Shown here: positions 21,542-33,663 of the stretch, piece after piece
Layout of the letters: each line of letters starts with the position of its first letter
How positions within the stretch are numbered: the stretch's first letter is position 1
NCBI RefSeq assembly: GCF_001723175.1
Contig: NC_064653.1
Span: 4,004,682-4,068,681 of the forward strand
DNA: 64,000 nt
Reading direction: 5' to 3'
DNA from: Penicillium oxalicum
Lineage: Eukaryota; Ascomycota; Eurotiomycetes; Eurotiales; Aspergillaceae
The notes under the pieces: generated by a model
Databases searched by the model: none
Told to the model about the DNA's origin: nothing
The model's input: only the letters and a program-made list of their open reading frames with translations
Program-made: the position numbers and the translations under genes

Positions 21542-22836
21542 TTAGCGTCTGCTCATGACCGCATCCCATTGCGGCTCTAGGTTTCGTCCAATGGCGCGGT
21601 GGGCCTCCTCTTCCAGCTCGGAAGGACTGAGACCAGTACGCTTGGAGATCTTGGATGCAGTATCCTCGCGGGATAGTTGAACTGTCGATCAATGTCAGTG
21701 TAGCTCGGATATCCGCGAGATCTGCATTAGGAGTGCGAAAGACCCACCATGGAGGTAGACGGCAGCCTTTTTACCGCTGAACATGGCGTGGGGGACGTTG
21801 GAGCTCCCGTCGCTGTTGGCGTCACCCACAGCGTACAACCCATCCAGACTGGTCATCATACTGGAAGAGCTGACAGCAATCTTATCTTTGGTCATGTTCA
21901 GGTGGAGTTGCCCAGGCAGAGATGATTGCTGAACAGTCGGGAAGTTGGTCAGCAGTGCGTTGCGTTCAACGGAGTCACCAGTGGTGAAATTGATCCGGAA
22001 ATTGTCGAATTGTCGGTGGTCGGCCTTATCCTGAACCATTCCCCCATCCTGAAGTCGCTCGATGGAAGAAATGGTTCGGTTGTCCAGCTTGACGTTCCAG
22101 ACCTCCAGTTGCTTCTTCCATTCCGGGCGCCTTTTCTCGGTCTCTGCCTCGCCGGCAGCGGTCTGCGTACCGTTGACGAGGGCAACGATATCCGAGTACT
22201 GTGTGTTGATCTCGAGAACACTTCCGACAACATCGGCCAAATGGCCCAGGATGCCGATTCCTTGGTCGCGATGCTCGTATCCATCACACCAGGGGCACCA
22301 GAAGATTCCTTTGCCCCAAGCTTCCCTCAAACCAGGAGTATCTGGGAGCACATCCCGTAAACCAGTGCCGAGGACAACTTTACGGGCTGTGTGGTTTTGT
22401 CCATCTGCATCCATGACAGAAAAAGCAGAGACCTTGTCTGTGCCAATAGGAGTGATTGAAAGGACGGATCGGTTCACGATTGAGGCGGTTGGATACTCGA
22501 GGATCTGCTCGCGGGCCAAGGCACGGAACTCTCCCGGTGGTGTTCCTTCAAAAATGTCAGCCATGGTGGCAGGATATATGATTGTTCTTGTCATCAAAAC
22601 TTGCCATCATTCCCAATCACGTCGTGCATATTCCTCGTTGGACCATTACGGTATCGCTGGTCATCGAAGAGCAACGCAGTGCGTCGCACACGAGAGACAC
22701 CACTCAGCGCACTCAGGCCCGAGGGGCCACCCCCCACGACAATCACATCATAGTCGGTGGCTGGAATCGGGTCCGCCAGGGCAAGACTCCCCAGCGAAAG
22801 TACTACTGAGACAAGACTTGCAAGTTTGATAGCCAT
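21542..22836 (-). CDS. Thioredoxin-reductase-like FAD oxidoreductase with signal peptide
   Basis: A 389-residue flavoprotein of the fungal GliT/thioredoxin-reductase-like group, which oxidises or reduces thiols or small molecules through FAD and a cysteine pair. Exons: 22836-22605, 22545-21748, 21681-21542. The first intron uses a rare GC donor (GCAAGT) with an AAG acceptor; this is the only join that restores NDGTPPGEF. Residues 1-22 (MAIKLASLVSVVLSLG, then ALADPIP) look like a signal peptide, so the enzyme is probably secreted or vesicular. The FAD loop is VIVVGGGPSGL near residue 32, the redox motif is FWCPWCDGYEH, and the second FAD box is GLYAVGDANSDG. It could act on a cluster product, for instance in phenol or thiol oxidation, but no substrate is evident. 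Confidence 0.85.
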
Positions 22837-23937
22837 GTTGTATTGCTTCAGGTTGGAGGAGGCCAAGAAAATTCGGGGGTGGATAGGTATCGTCGACAGA
22901 ACTCGAAGGGAAGGCGCGACGTCCAGCTATTTATGAACCTTTTCCTTGGCCCTTGCACGACTTTCGGCAACCTTACTATCGCGCTCAGCTCGGCGGGTCT
23001 GTACAACATCATGAGCCGCTGAACAGGAGTACCAAGAGGCCCGGAGAATGCAGGAACCACTTCGAGAACAAGTTAAAGGGATTGCTGGCTGCGTGGTACA
23101 ATTGGGCGTTGTAGTCAATATTTTTTGCACAAGATTTGAGGGCGTTGCTCCTGCAGTAGTGTGGAGTTAGTAGTGAGAGGTGGGTCGAGTGAGCTGAAGA
23201 CATAATACGGAGCTGAGTCGCCAAGACTGATAAATTCTTGTAGTGGAGGCGCATTGCGGGCCAGTGCATTGAATAAGGCGTTCCGACACAATTGACACCA
23301 TTGCTTTTCGGGACCTGTCAATCACGACTACGACTGATGCGTGAAGCTGTCTCTGGCTGCGTGCACCGCCTGCATATACCGGAATGTAAGGCTCAATATC
23401 TTATTCGGTGCTTTGCATTAAAAGCGAAGCTCACGTCGCAAGAAGAAGAGTACCTCGGTCAGTCTACTTCTCCACTGAAGTTGCTCTGAATAGCTTCATT
23501 TTCATTTCGACCTGTAAACGTAGAGATGCTGTGCCGCGGATAGGTCGCTCGGTAACTGAGAAAGTCCTAGAGCTGGCAATGATCGGCGTCTCGCGTTGTA
23601 CAAGCTGGGAAAGAATATCTGCTACGCTGTAGCAAAATGGCGGCAACCGATGATCATTGAAAATGAAATGTGGAGTCCCGGTCGATAGTCTACCATCTCG
23701 AGATCGACACTTGCGAGAAATATGTCCCGCTTGAGTGCTGTGTACTGCACATCGAGTCGATGCTCGTCTGGAGTTCAGGTACTCGATTGGGATTAGAAGG
23801 GTCAATTGGGGGCAGACCCATATGACTTGTCACAGATCAAAGATTGCAGCCCAAGATGACTACACTGCTAGCTCATGACTGCAGATCATGGCCGACTGGA
23901 AGAGCCCTCTATAGATCGCCTCCCCTTATAATGATTC
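22837..23937. other. Intergenic
   Basis: No gene recognised. The frames are short, overlapping and lack motifs. Confidence 0.4.
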
Positions 23938-24900
23938 ATGGTATGTACTCTATGGCACCCGCATACTATCCTTAATACAGTGCTAGAATGGAGTCTTCCT
24001 TGGCTAACGCAAGATGTTGATGTCTGCGATTGTCGGCGCTACCCCCTGTACTCGGGTGTTGATGGTGTATGGATGATCAAGAACATCTTGGTTGACGAAA
24101 TGAGTTTCTATTATCAATTCCTCACTAAGTATGGCGTTTCCAAAAAATCGTGTATCGACCTCGATCTCGACGGTATGTGGAGACTACCTAGTGATCTATA
24201 TGGTGAGCGTTAGGTACACGCGCGGAGTTTGCTAAATGTGCCACCGCAATCTGGAATATATCTACCTTCGTGTGTGGATTTCCCTTCCTGCAGAAAAAAT
24301 GACTCCAAGCATTCCGGTCTCAATCTCAAGGTAGTGTTGGGGGTTCCCTGTCGGGCACGAGTCCAAACTTTTAGCCTGATCGTGATATAATTACGACCTA
24401 TCTAGCCCGATACGTCTTTCTTTCTCTAGATTATTCGGATGCTGTGTATGCATTTGCTACACTCGGGCGTTTTTTTTGCTTGTCGGGCTGAACATCCACG
24501 GTGTGGCAAATATCAAGGGAATCGTGGAGAAACAGAGAGAATACGATGAAAAAAAGAAAGCTGATTCAATTCTCATGATCATCTCTGCCATTGTGATGAT
24601 TCTCCCATTTGTGGGCAAAGTGGTGGGAAGCATTGCACAGGTTGCGTGGGTCGTCAATGCGATTCTGCTATGTAGCCGAAGCTGCCAGCAGTATAGCCAT
24701 GGCCAGCTGCGACATTGTGTGAAAGTCATATCACCGATGAGAAACGCTTTCTCGCATTGACTGTTCTTCTTGATAAAGACAAGCCCGCTTGCCCCTGGTT
24801 TTTGAGAGAATCCAGCAGCAGAGTCGGGAGAGAATCCTCGGAACCGCAGTCTTGAAATCTGTCGGCCGTTTAAGGGACATCGAAGATGCAAGTCTGGCCA
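23938..24900 (+). pseudogene. Relic of a chitinase / killer-toxin-like gene C-terminus (tentative)
   Basis: Two open stretches, 23938-24213 and about 24476-24760, look like remains of one gene. The second contains a hydrophobic pair after a charged helix (VEKQREYDEKKKADSILM, then ILPFVGKVVGSIAQV). This resembles the C-terminal region of large fungal GH18 chitinases related to yeast killer-toxin subunits. The first (about DEMSFYYQFLTKYGV) fits the region before it. No catalytic GH18 domain remains in the window and downstream frames are interrupted. The assignment is from remembered pattern only and could be wrong. Confidence 0.35.
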
Positions 24901-25582
24901 TAATCTTCAGCTAACATAGAACCATTCGCCCTAAAAAGGGCTCAAATTCAAAGTTATGACTATCGTGAGAGATTGTTCCAAGGTCTTCCAGGCTTGAGTG
25001 ACGAATTTGCCAACGTTACCCAGATAAGCAATATTCAAACAATGCCAGAAATTTGCAAGTGATATGTTCGATTGTGATGGCCGGTCGGATGAGAGATTCG
25101 ACAATCAAAAAAATTACCAGCTACTCATAACATTCCCAGTGAGCTGGCTTCAAGAATTTATGATTGCGACGCATAGCGCCAGAAGTGGTTCGATACGAGA
25201 CAAGTGAATTCATCTGTAGTCACGAGGAAAAGAGGCAAAGAATATACAATTTTTGTTAGAACGTGTTGAATGAAGTGAAAATAAAATTGGAATCATCGCT
25301 AGGAACGCTGCCGTCAAGAATTTCAAAATATTCGTCATGTCCGAGAAGCATAAACCAAACACCCGAAAGCGTCTCATCAATGGCGTGCGGGTGTTTTCAG
25401 GGTCGTCCAACCCCCAAAGATGTCAGAGCCTGCTGACAAAATGAGGACCGTCTATACATGTAAAGCCCGAGTCATCAGTCACTCAGAATGAAAGTCTATA
25501 ACGCCACGTGTCGAGGTATGTACAAGATTCTTATGTTGGGTGTCTGCGGAGATGGTCGCCAGAGATATGAGACAAACGTATG
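24901..25582. other. Intergenic, AT-richer
   Basis: Nothing recognised between the relic and the end of the DUF3433 gene. Confidence 0.4.
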
Positions 25583-28500
25583 TCATGAATGAGTTGAATG
25601 CCGCGGTCGAGATCCCTGCGGCGACAATTCTCGTAGTTGGATCGAAGTCGCTTTCCACGGCTCCGATCCCGTTTCTTCGTCGTCTTGCTGAGTGGGTGGA
25701 GGTGGGGAAGTCGGGGGTTTGATGATGTTTGGGGGTTCCTCGTCTACAGCAAAGCGCAAACGTCCGTCAACGCCAGCGAACTGACGAAAAGAATATCTCT
25801 TGCTTAGAGAACTGAGATAGTCATGGCGCTGCTGATTAGTCCAGGAGTGGGTATTGGTGAAGTCACCGAGCATGCGACTATGGGCGATCCAAGGTATGAT
25901 GGCACCGATGGATCGTGGCATCCGCGGAGCCCTGAATCGGCCGTGTCTAGTGCCGAAGACGATCAAGACAACTAGAGTGTCAAAGATAATGATGATAAAG
26001 GCAAGTGCGATCGCTGGCACAGATGGCACCATCCCCCAGGTACTTTGTGTGACTGTTGCATTGGCTGCAGTTTGAGGCTCTGGCAGAGGTTGGAGATATA
26101 TCTCATGCCATATCGAAAAGTACGTGGCGTACACCCACTGATAAACAGCTTGCGTGAGATCGGTAAATCGATCTGCATCAAGGGAGTCGAATGTTGGATC
26201 TGCGCGCCGATACAGGCGCGCGACAAGAAAACCGGCCCAATCGTAAGACGAAACGTTGAAACTCTTCGACTGGGTGGCAGTGGTATTGCCGGTAAAATTT
26301 TCAGGAATGGCGACAAATACCTTGTTGAATTGTCCCAAGCTCACCGTCGCATTATCGTACATCTCACCGCTTGTTACGGAAGATTTTGGCAACGGATAAT
26401 GATGATCAATCTGCCCCTTTTGGTCAAAAGAGACAGTATAATTCTGCAGAAGAACATGTGGCTCACAATGTAGGGCGATTGTGTTATTCGGGGTCACCGG
26501 GCTGCTGGCCACATAGTTCCAGCGTCCAACAACTACAACCGTTGAAGTCTGACAGATGTCTGAATGCCCAGTGTCGCTTGCTGATAGGAATTGTATGGAC
26601 AGATCAATCCCTTCGTTCTTGTCCTTAATGACAGGCATGGCGGCAACACACTCTTGCGACGAGTTCTCAAACATAGTATATTGCCAGTACTGGCGGCCGG
26701 CTGTTGTGTTGAAAACCAGACTGTCTGTGGGCGAAAGTTGAGAACATTTCAAATGCGAACCGACACCAAGTGTTGTCGCCGCGTACATCACATCCGGATT
26801 CCGCTGCTGGATATCCAGCGGAATGAATGACTGATTCGGACTAGTCCAAGAGAGCATGGGAACCCCGCTAGTAATACTCGTCTGAATCAAGTCGTATTCA
26901 GTGAATTCTGCGGCAAAGTCGGTCCGCCAGAATATGGAGTGACTGTAGTTTGCTTTCACGTCTTGGGTCGGGAGAGTGGAGGTTGTCATCTCTTGCGTGA
27001 ACAAAGCACCCGCAACCACAGTGAGGGCCATATTGACCACGCAGGCGAAAGAGACGAGTCCCAGCAATAAATGTCGATCTCGGATAGATTTGAGCAAGAC
27101 GACAAAGGGACTTTGTGACGCATAGTTCAAAGAAAGAGATGTCTTCGCCGAAGCTGCACCACGCTGTAAGTGAACCCATGGCTCAAGCACACTCAGATTT
27201 CGATGAATGGACGTGCACAGGGAGCCAACGGAAGAGGCAACCACCGAGGGCAAAAATGACAGGACAACTTGCAGGGTAGATGAATCACTTTGGGTCAAGT
27301 GTTTGAAACGGCCATTTCGAGCGAGCGACGACACTACGAGCGACATAAGGATGATGACCGCCGCAAGAAGTAGGAATTCAACGATGAAGAAAGGAATAAC
27401 CAGAAAATGGGGCATCGGGTCGACATGAACACGGAGGTCCTCTCCGAGCTGAATAGGCGAGCCTGTTTCGCAAGCATGGGTCAGTCATTGGAGACTGAGG
27501 AATGAAGCAGATAATTACTTACCATCCTCAGCGAGTATGTCCAATTTATTTCCCGAGCCGTCCGATCGCCAGTAACATCGGGCCTTTTTGAATATTCGGC
27601 GCATCTGGCGTGTGGAGAATTGGTGAAAGTCGATGCCAGGCTCACTCAGAACGTTGTCACGGTGGAAGAGATCGGAAGCGATGCTGCACATGGCCCCAAT
27701 AGATCCGGGATCACTTTGAAGGAAGGTTCGGCGTGATCGGTAGAGAAAAAGAAGGTAAAGTGTCGTGAATGCTACCGTGGCCAATATCAATTCAGACCAA
27801 ATAGCCGCAAATTGCACCACGGCAATAGCGACTTGCGTGGTAAGTCTGACTCCGGAAGCCACGGCGGGACGCTTCTCAGGGTCGAACAATCGACCGAGGG
27901 TCAAGACAAAGGTTTGTTCTACATCACGCGTAATTTTCGACTCAAACTCTAGTTCTGTCATCAGGGTCGTTGTATCGAGCACCAGGAATGGCTGCATTTC
28001 ACCAATCTCCTGACTGATAACAGGAAGCTCCGTGATGGTTCGACCACCTGTGGTCTCGTTCTCTCTAATGAAGATCATGTCGCTGGTATACGGAGCCCTT
28101 TGTGATAGCAAGGCGTGGAAATGCTCCATGTTAAACTCCGCATCGGTCAGTTTCCGGGCGGTGGCGGGATTAATCTGGAGACTCTCAATAGAACTGTTCG
28201 AATGCATGGAAACGCGAGCTTGAGCCTTGTGATAAGTAATGTCGCAGGCGAAACCTACGCCAGAGGCAACGTAGGGAGCGTCCGTGTCAGTTGCGGGATC
28301 TCCTTTGGTGGCATTTGTTTCAATGATCACGCCGTAGATGTCTTGAGGATCACATCCAGTAAGGGTGAAGGCACGTGGCTTTTTGTTTTCCGTCGAAAAG
28401 ATGTCCGGATCGATCGCGGGCTCCCAGTAACGCACTTGCAAATAATCCGTCGCCGGAAAAAAGACACTGTCATACGAAAAATCCATTTTGCATGACCTCG

Positions 28501-29536
28501 TATGACCATACAAATCGCCCGTGTCAACCCCCGCAGCATTCCAAGAGACACTCGGCCAGCCTTGGGCAGAAGGATTGACCGTGACGGACAACTTGTTATC
28601 CAGCGATATGGTCTGGCAAGCAACTTGCGCCCAGTAGACCTCTTGGTCCAGCACCCAAAGCGTGGAATCACTTTCATGGAAATTACTCGGTATTTCCACT
28701 GGAGCGATCGCATACTCCACGGACCGTGATCGACGCGCTTGCTCCTCGGAGGGAAGCACGGAGTCCACGGTGTTGTTTGCTTGGGTCAACATCCACGAGG
28801 CTTGCGTCTCTAAGTCTACCAGCTCGGGCCAGCTCCTCATCGACACTTGAGTCTTGGTGGTCACTTCTCGCAACTCGAAGACAGAACTTTGCAAAGCCGG
28901 CAGAATCAAACGGATTGACAAAGTCATGATGGATACCCAGAGGACCACCCAATGTCGACGACGGGCTGCATTGATCGGCGTCAGAATAGTTTGGCCGAAA
29001 TTGTAGTTGATAAACAAGACCGTGGCGGGGGCACCCTGCGGCAATGACAATTGAAAATAGGGCTCCAGGCGCAACACATCGAAATCAGTGACAGTCCAGA
29101 CCATCACCAGTAGAAGGGCTACAATGATGGGACCACAGTTGTATGCGAACGACTGAAGATAGGAAACGTCGCTTGTGTCACTGAAGAAGACGAGGCCACC
29201 CTGCCGAATGCTATACTGCCGAAGGCCTTCCAGCGTCAGAAGCATCAAAAGCAGCAGGCACACGAGAGAGAGGAGGTACGGTGGCCGCAAGGCCACTGGA
29301 CGCCAGCCCCGACCTTGCGGCGTGGTACGCGGTGCGCAAAACGGTGCAACAAACGCTGATAGATTGCGACAGGTTAGAACCTGGATGCTTATTCTCTTTG
29401 TGGGGAGAAGGGCGTGGGCAGGCAAGGGAGTCATCTGAGACTCGTCTCCAGAATATTGAAAAGGGGGGGGGGAGTGAGACTTACCTGCCCATTGTGCCAG
29501 AAAACCGCTGGTTGTGCTCTGCGCCTCAACGGTCAT
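25583..29536 (-). CDS. DUF3433-type multi-pass membrane protein
   Basis: A large fungal membrane protein of about 1,254 residues, function unknown. Exons: 29536-29485, 29355-27523, 27462-25583. The 129-nt first intron is in frame, so its removal is likely but not forced; the 60-nt second intron (GTAAGT to AACAG) is needed to join the halves. The protein contains two copies of a similar layout. Each has hydrophobic N-terminal helices (LLSLVCLLLLMLLTL in the first, FLVIPFFIVEFLLLAA in the second), a long extracytoplasmic domain with many N-glycosylation sites (NTT, NFT, NSS), and one further helix at its end (ATVAFTTLYLLFLY; IALAFIIIIFDTLVVLIV). This internal duplication is typical of DUF3433 proteins. 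Localisation is probably plasma membrane or vacuole. Confidence 0.8.
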
Positions 29537-31862
29537 TTTGAAAGTACTTGGCCTAGTAGGCAAGAAGGCGGTAATGATAAGACGACTTGCATTGCCGAGA
29601 GGAACCTAAAATCGGATCACAGAAAGACGTTTGAAGGAAGACGGCGACCCATAGTCAACGATTGATCAAGGACGGAGATGTGAGCTTGGACGAGGTTGCG
29701 GAGTCCCTGAATGTCACCGAAGTCTGGACTGACTCCAACGGTGAGCCCGCTCGCCACCGGACCAACGTGGTTGTTCAAGGTGCTGTGATCCCTGGCAAAA
29801 GGCCCGACGCTGGTATGGCAATCCGAAGACGAGGAGCGAGATTGATCAGTCAATGGAGATGAAAGAAGCGCCTAGGCCAGTCGAACTGTGTGCGCAAAAG
29901 ACCAGCGAACAAGGAGCCGAGTCAAAGCGAAAGCGCAGACGGAGCGAGGGAAGGGCGTTGATGATAATGAGGCGGAGAGAGGAAGGGAGAGATTGAGGCT
30001 GAGCAACAGTGGATGGGAGGCGGCGGATCGGACCTCAGAAGCAATCAGTACTCGGATTGATCATGTCACCCACGGCAGTTGAGGCGCATATGATCAGAAA
30101 GGGCAAAGAAGGCCACCAAAAGCGGTTCCACGAAGAAGACGGCGACCGAGAGTCACAAGAATGGCTGGGCCCAAAGTTATCGGCGGAGAAAAGATGGGTG
30201 AAAGGAGTCCCGGAGGATGAGCGGAGACATGACGTTCCACGGTGGGCGAAAAGGCTTGGCAGAGTCGGTCTCGTTTGTCTCCTCCACTCGTGTGGGATCT
30301 CCAGCAATGATCATGTGGCTGACTCGGGGCTCAGAACGCCACCACGGCTGACTGCTGTAAAGAGATTTTAAATGATACATCAAACCAGGTACTCACTTAA
30401 TCCACTACGGGCATTAGTATTTACTAGTGAGTACTCCGGGCTTGGGCAGTGAACACTGGACCGAGTCGTAGCTCAGAATACGAGTGTGCCGGTTCTCCTT
30501 CCGAGTTTGAGCGACATTTTCCTTGTTTTCAAAGTGTCTTGAAGTGGGTATAGTACCATGTAGTCCAATACCTCTCCGGCGGTAAGGAGAAGGTCCCGAT
30601 ACGCTACTCGTCCGTAGGGCAGCGTTGGTGCTTCCAGTTACTGAAGTGTTCATTGTACTGTACTCATATGTAATGTAATATCTGATCACAAGTATCTTTG
30701 GGTGCAAGCCGGAGTGCTACAACTTCGAGGTAGTAGGTAAGAGCAGACTGTATCAATCCGTGTCGGGTATTTTAGATGAGGTGGAAGGGAATACCATCAT
30801 TTCATAGGTATCTTTACAACATTTGTTTACTACGGTACTATCCAAGAGATAGTAATTCCAGGATCCTACGTGGGGTGAGGACCCTGGCCAACCTGGAGGC
30901 GGTCAATGTATCATCACTTCCGTCCACATTTTGATCCACCCTGGAACCTCAGGCATGTTCTGGATCTCATTTCGAAGGTTCTGGCCATCGAGAACACCTC
31001 CTGAAAAGGAACTTTGGTACCTGTGTACTGCTCACTCAGCCATGTGCTACCTTCACGCCCGGTGACAATACGCGTGGCGGGTGCTGGCATCAATTATACC
31101 TATGTCGGGAACGATAAGAGGAAGAAACAGAGTGACTAGAAATCGGTCCTACATCACGTACAGCAGCACATGTAACCTTGAACAAGGTCCACTTATTTTG
31201 ATGCTTCACTGGACAACCCGACACCCCTCTTGAGACGGGAGCCGAGGATTGCTACAAATCCCTATCGGTATATAGCATCGCATCCGAGCTAGGCATCAGG
31301 TGACAGGAGAGATCCAAGGATCTCTTCCCACCTTCTCATAGAATAGGTGCATAGGGGTAAATGCACACTAGTCACAATACTTTCATTCCCCCTTTTTGAA
31401 CTGTGGACCGAGAGTCTTGTGCGCGGGCGCCTGTGATGACCATGGTGGCTCAAGGGCGGCCATCATTGATGCAGCATTTGCCTGTATGGCTCTGAGAGGC
31501 AGACGTAGACCATTCAGAACCTGCACGTTCCATCCAGTCTCTGTCACTTGAAAATGAGGTTTGACTGGCAGCAGAATTTTATGCTTCACACACTTTACGC
31601 ATGGAAATATCCAAGCTTTCAGACTGCGCTTCACTCGAGTTTGGGTTGTTCAAAATGAGGCCCAGCCATAGCCGAGGTACCGTCGCACTGAGCAGAAGCG
31701 GTGGTTGATCAACCCCTCAAACGATGTTCACCTTACCAACAGAACCACGTCAGCGCGTGGCGAGGAGCGTCTTTCCACCAATTCAGCACCCAAAATTTCA
31801 CGATCTCTTTGTCTTCGCATTAATCTTGTTTATTTTCCACAACAGTCACAAGTCTAACCAGT
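29537..31862. other. Long intergenic region
   Basis: These 2.3 kb contain the promoter of the DUF3433 gene and that of the alcohol dehydrogenase gene. Frames at 30009-30371 (plus) and 30035-30307 (minus) overlap each other and lack motifs. I see no RNA gene, transposon or long repeat. Confidence 0.4.
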
Positions 31863-33225
31863 ATGAAAGCAGTAGTCTTTAAAGGACCTCTCCAAGTGGC
31901 TCTGGAAGAGCGCCCCCGGCCCCAGATCCAAGACCCTACAGACGCAATTGTCAAAGTGCGATACACAGCGCTATGTGGAAGGTAAGCTGTGGCGCCGACA
32001 CACGATCCTAAACCACAGTCAAGATATGTACTGAAGCAGAAAACAAGCGAGCTTCATGTCTTTCGAGGTCATCAACCCTCCAAGACTGAGTTCATCATGG
32101 GCCATGAGTTCACCGGTGAGATCGTCGAGCTGGGATCCGACGTTCATTCCTTCCGCCAGGGCGATCGAATCGTATCGCCATTTACTATCAGCTGCGGAGA
32201 CTGCTTCTACTGCGGCGAGGGGTTTTCATCGCGCTGTGTCAAGGGGCAACTCTATGGAAGTGCAGTGCTGGATGGGGGCCAGGCGGAGTATGTCCGGGTC
32301 CCGTTGGCCGAATCGACCCTGTTTCATGCACCAGACGCCATCGACGAAAAGAAGCTTGTTCTGATGGCGGATATTTTCCCAACCGGTTATTTTGCCGCAA
32401 GTAATGCATTTCGAGGACTGGGACCGTCCAAAGTCCAGCAGAGTACCGTCTTATTGTTTGGATGTGGGCCTGTCGGGATTTGCGCTTTGATCAGCGCACT
32501 GGAGCATCGACCGAAGCATTTAATCGCCATTGATAGCGTCAAGCCTCGTTTAGAGCTGGCGGAAAGACTGGGAGCCGAGTCTTGGAATTTCCAGGAGAAT
32601 GAGGATGGCCTTCGGAAGCGGGTGAAAGAGCTGACGGACAACCGCGGTGCCGATATCGTTATCGAGGTGGTGGGCCACAGCAGTGCGCTACGAATGGGAT
32701 TCGAGATGCTTCGCCCTTGGGGAGTGCTTTCCAGTGTTGGCGTGCACAACGGCGAGATACCGTGGACAGGAAATGAGGCCTATGGGAAGAATCTGCGTCT
32801 GCAGATGGGACGCTGTCCAGTTCGCAGTAAGAAAAAGTCGCTTTCGATAGTGGCACCTTTCTCGGGCCCACCTCATCGGCACAAGTTCCCTAATAATCGG
32901 TCCCCTTAGGTGTTTTTGGAGAGGCTATGGAACTGCTGGTAAAGAAGCAAGATATGCTCGAGTAAGTTTTCTTCCCACTTTACCCTTCCCTCTTCTTCAC
33001 ATCTTCATATCCACGAGGCTAACACCCATGAAGTTTCATGGCCGATGATATTCGGCCCCTGTCCCAGGCTGTGCAAGCGTAAGTCTCCAGATTTACGTGA
33101 CCAAATTTCATTATATTCACTCAAGTCGTATTTGCACCACTGGAGAGCCAGGCTAATCCAAGTTCAGATACGATGACTTCAACGGTATGAAATCACAAAA
33201 GATCATATTTGAGGCAGACAAATGA
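31863..33225 (+). CDS. Zinc-dependent medium-chain alcohol dehydrogenase
   Basis: A 350-residue cytosolic oxidoreductase that interconverts an alcohol and an aldehyde or ketone with NAD(P). Exons: 31863-31981, 32048-32826, 32910-32961, 33034-33078, 33168-33225; all phases join. The GroES-like domain has the catalytic zinc ligands CGSELH and GHE (MGHEFTGEIVE), and the structural zinc loop CGDCFYC then C eight residues on. The nucleotide fold has GCGPVGICAL at about residue 175. It resembles fungal formaldehyde- or threonine-dehydrogenase-like members; the substrate is not predictable. The two small exons near the end encode the conserved tail. It is separated from the reductase/methyltransferase cluster by the DUF3433 gene, so a shared pathway is possible but not supported. 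Confidence 0.88.
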
Positions 33226-33663
33226 ATTCTTTTTTGAGAGTGCAATAGCCGGGTGAAACAGACTGCAGCCTACTCCATTTCATCCGTATTACAGACGCAT
33301 TGAAAACCATGAAAACTTAATGCATGGAACCATATTTGTTCCATCTCGGTGATAGAACCCCACGCCAACACAAGCAAGAGAAATATCATAAACGGAATTT
33401 TCACTGGAATGGGTTTCAAATACGAGCAATGTCTGTATTTATTGAAAAAAAAATAATTCCTTTCCCTACCTAGCAGATGGAACTACTACTTACCTCATAG
33501 AACATGATCTTCACAACTGACCCATTGCCCACACCAGCCGGATACCAATGACAGGAAATTTCCACCTTGGACCAAAGTTTCCAATTGATTTCGCTGACTC
33601 GCACAACATGAATCACGAACTGAAACAAAGACTTAGAATTCTAGTCGATATGGCTATAATTTT
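33226..33663. other. Intergenic between convergent genes
   Basis: 3' regions of the alcohol dehydrogenase and of the 841-residue protein. AT-rich, with no gene. Confidence 0.5.

Noticed and set aside
31863..33225. Alcohol dehydrogenase as a member of the aldehyde cluster
   Set aside because: It is separated by about 9 kb including the DUF3433 membrane protein gene, and its sequence gives no aromatic-substrate hint.
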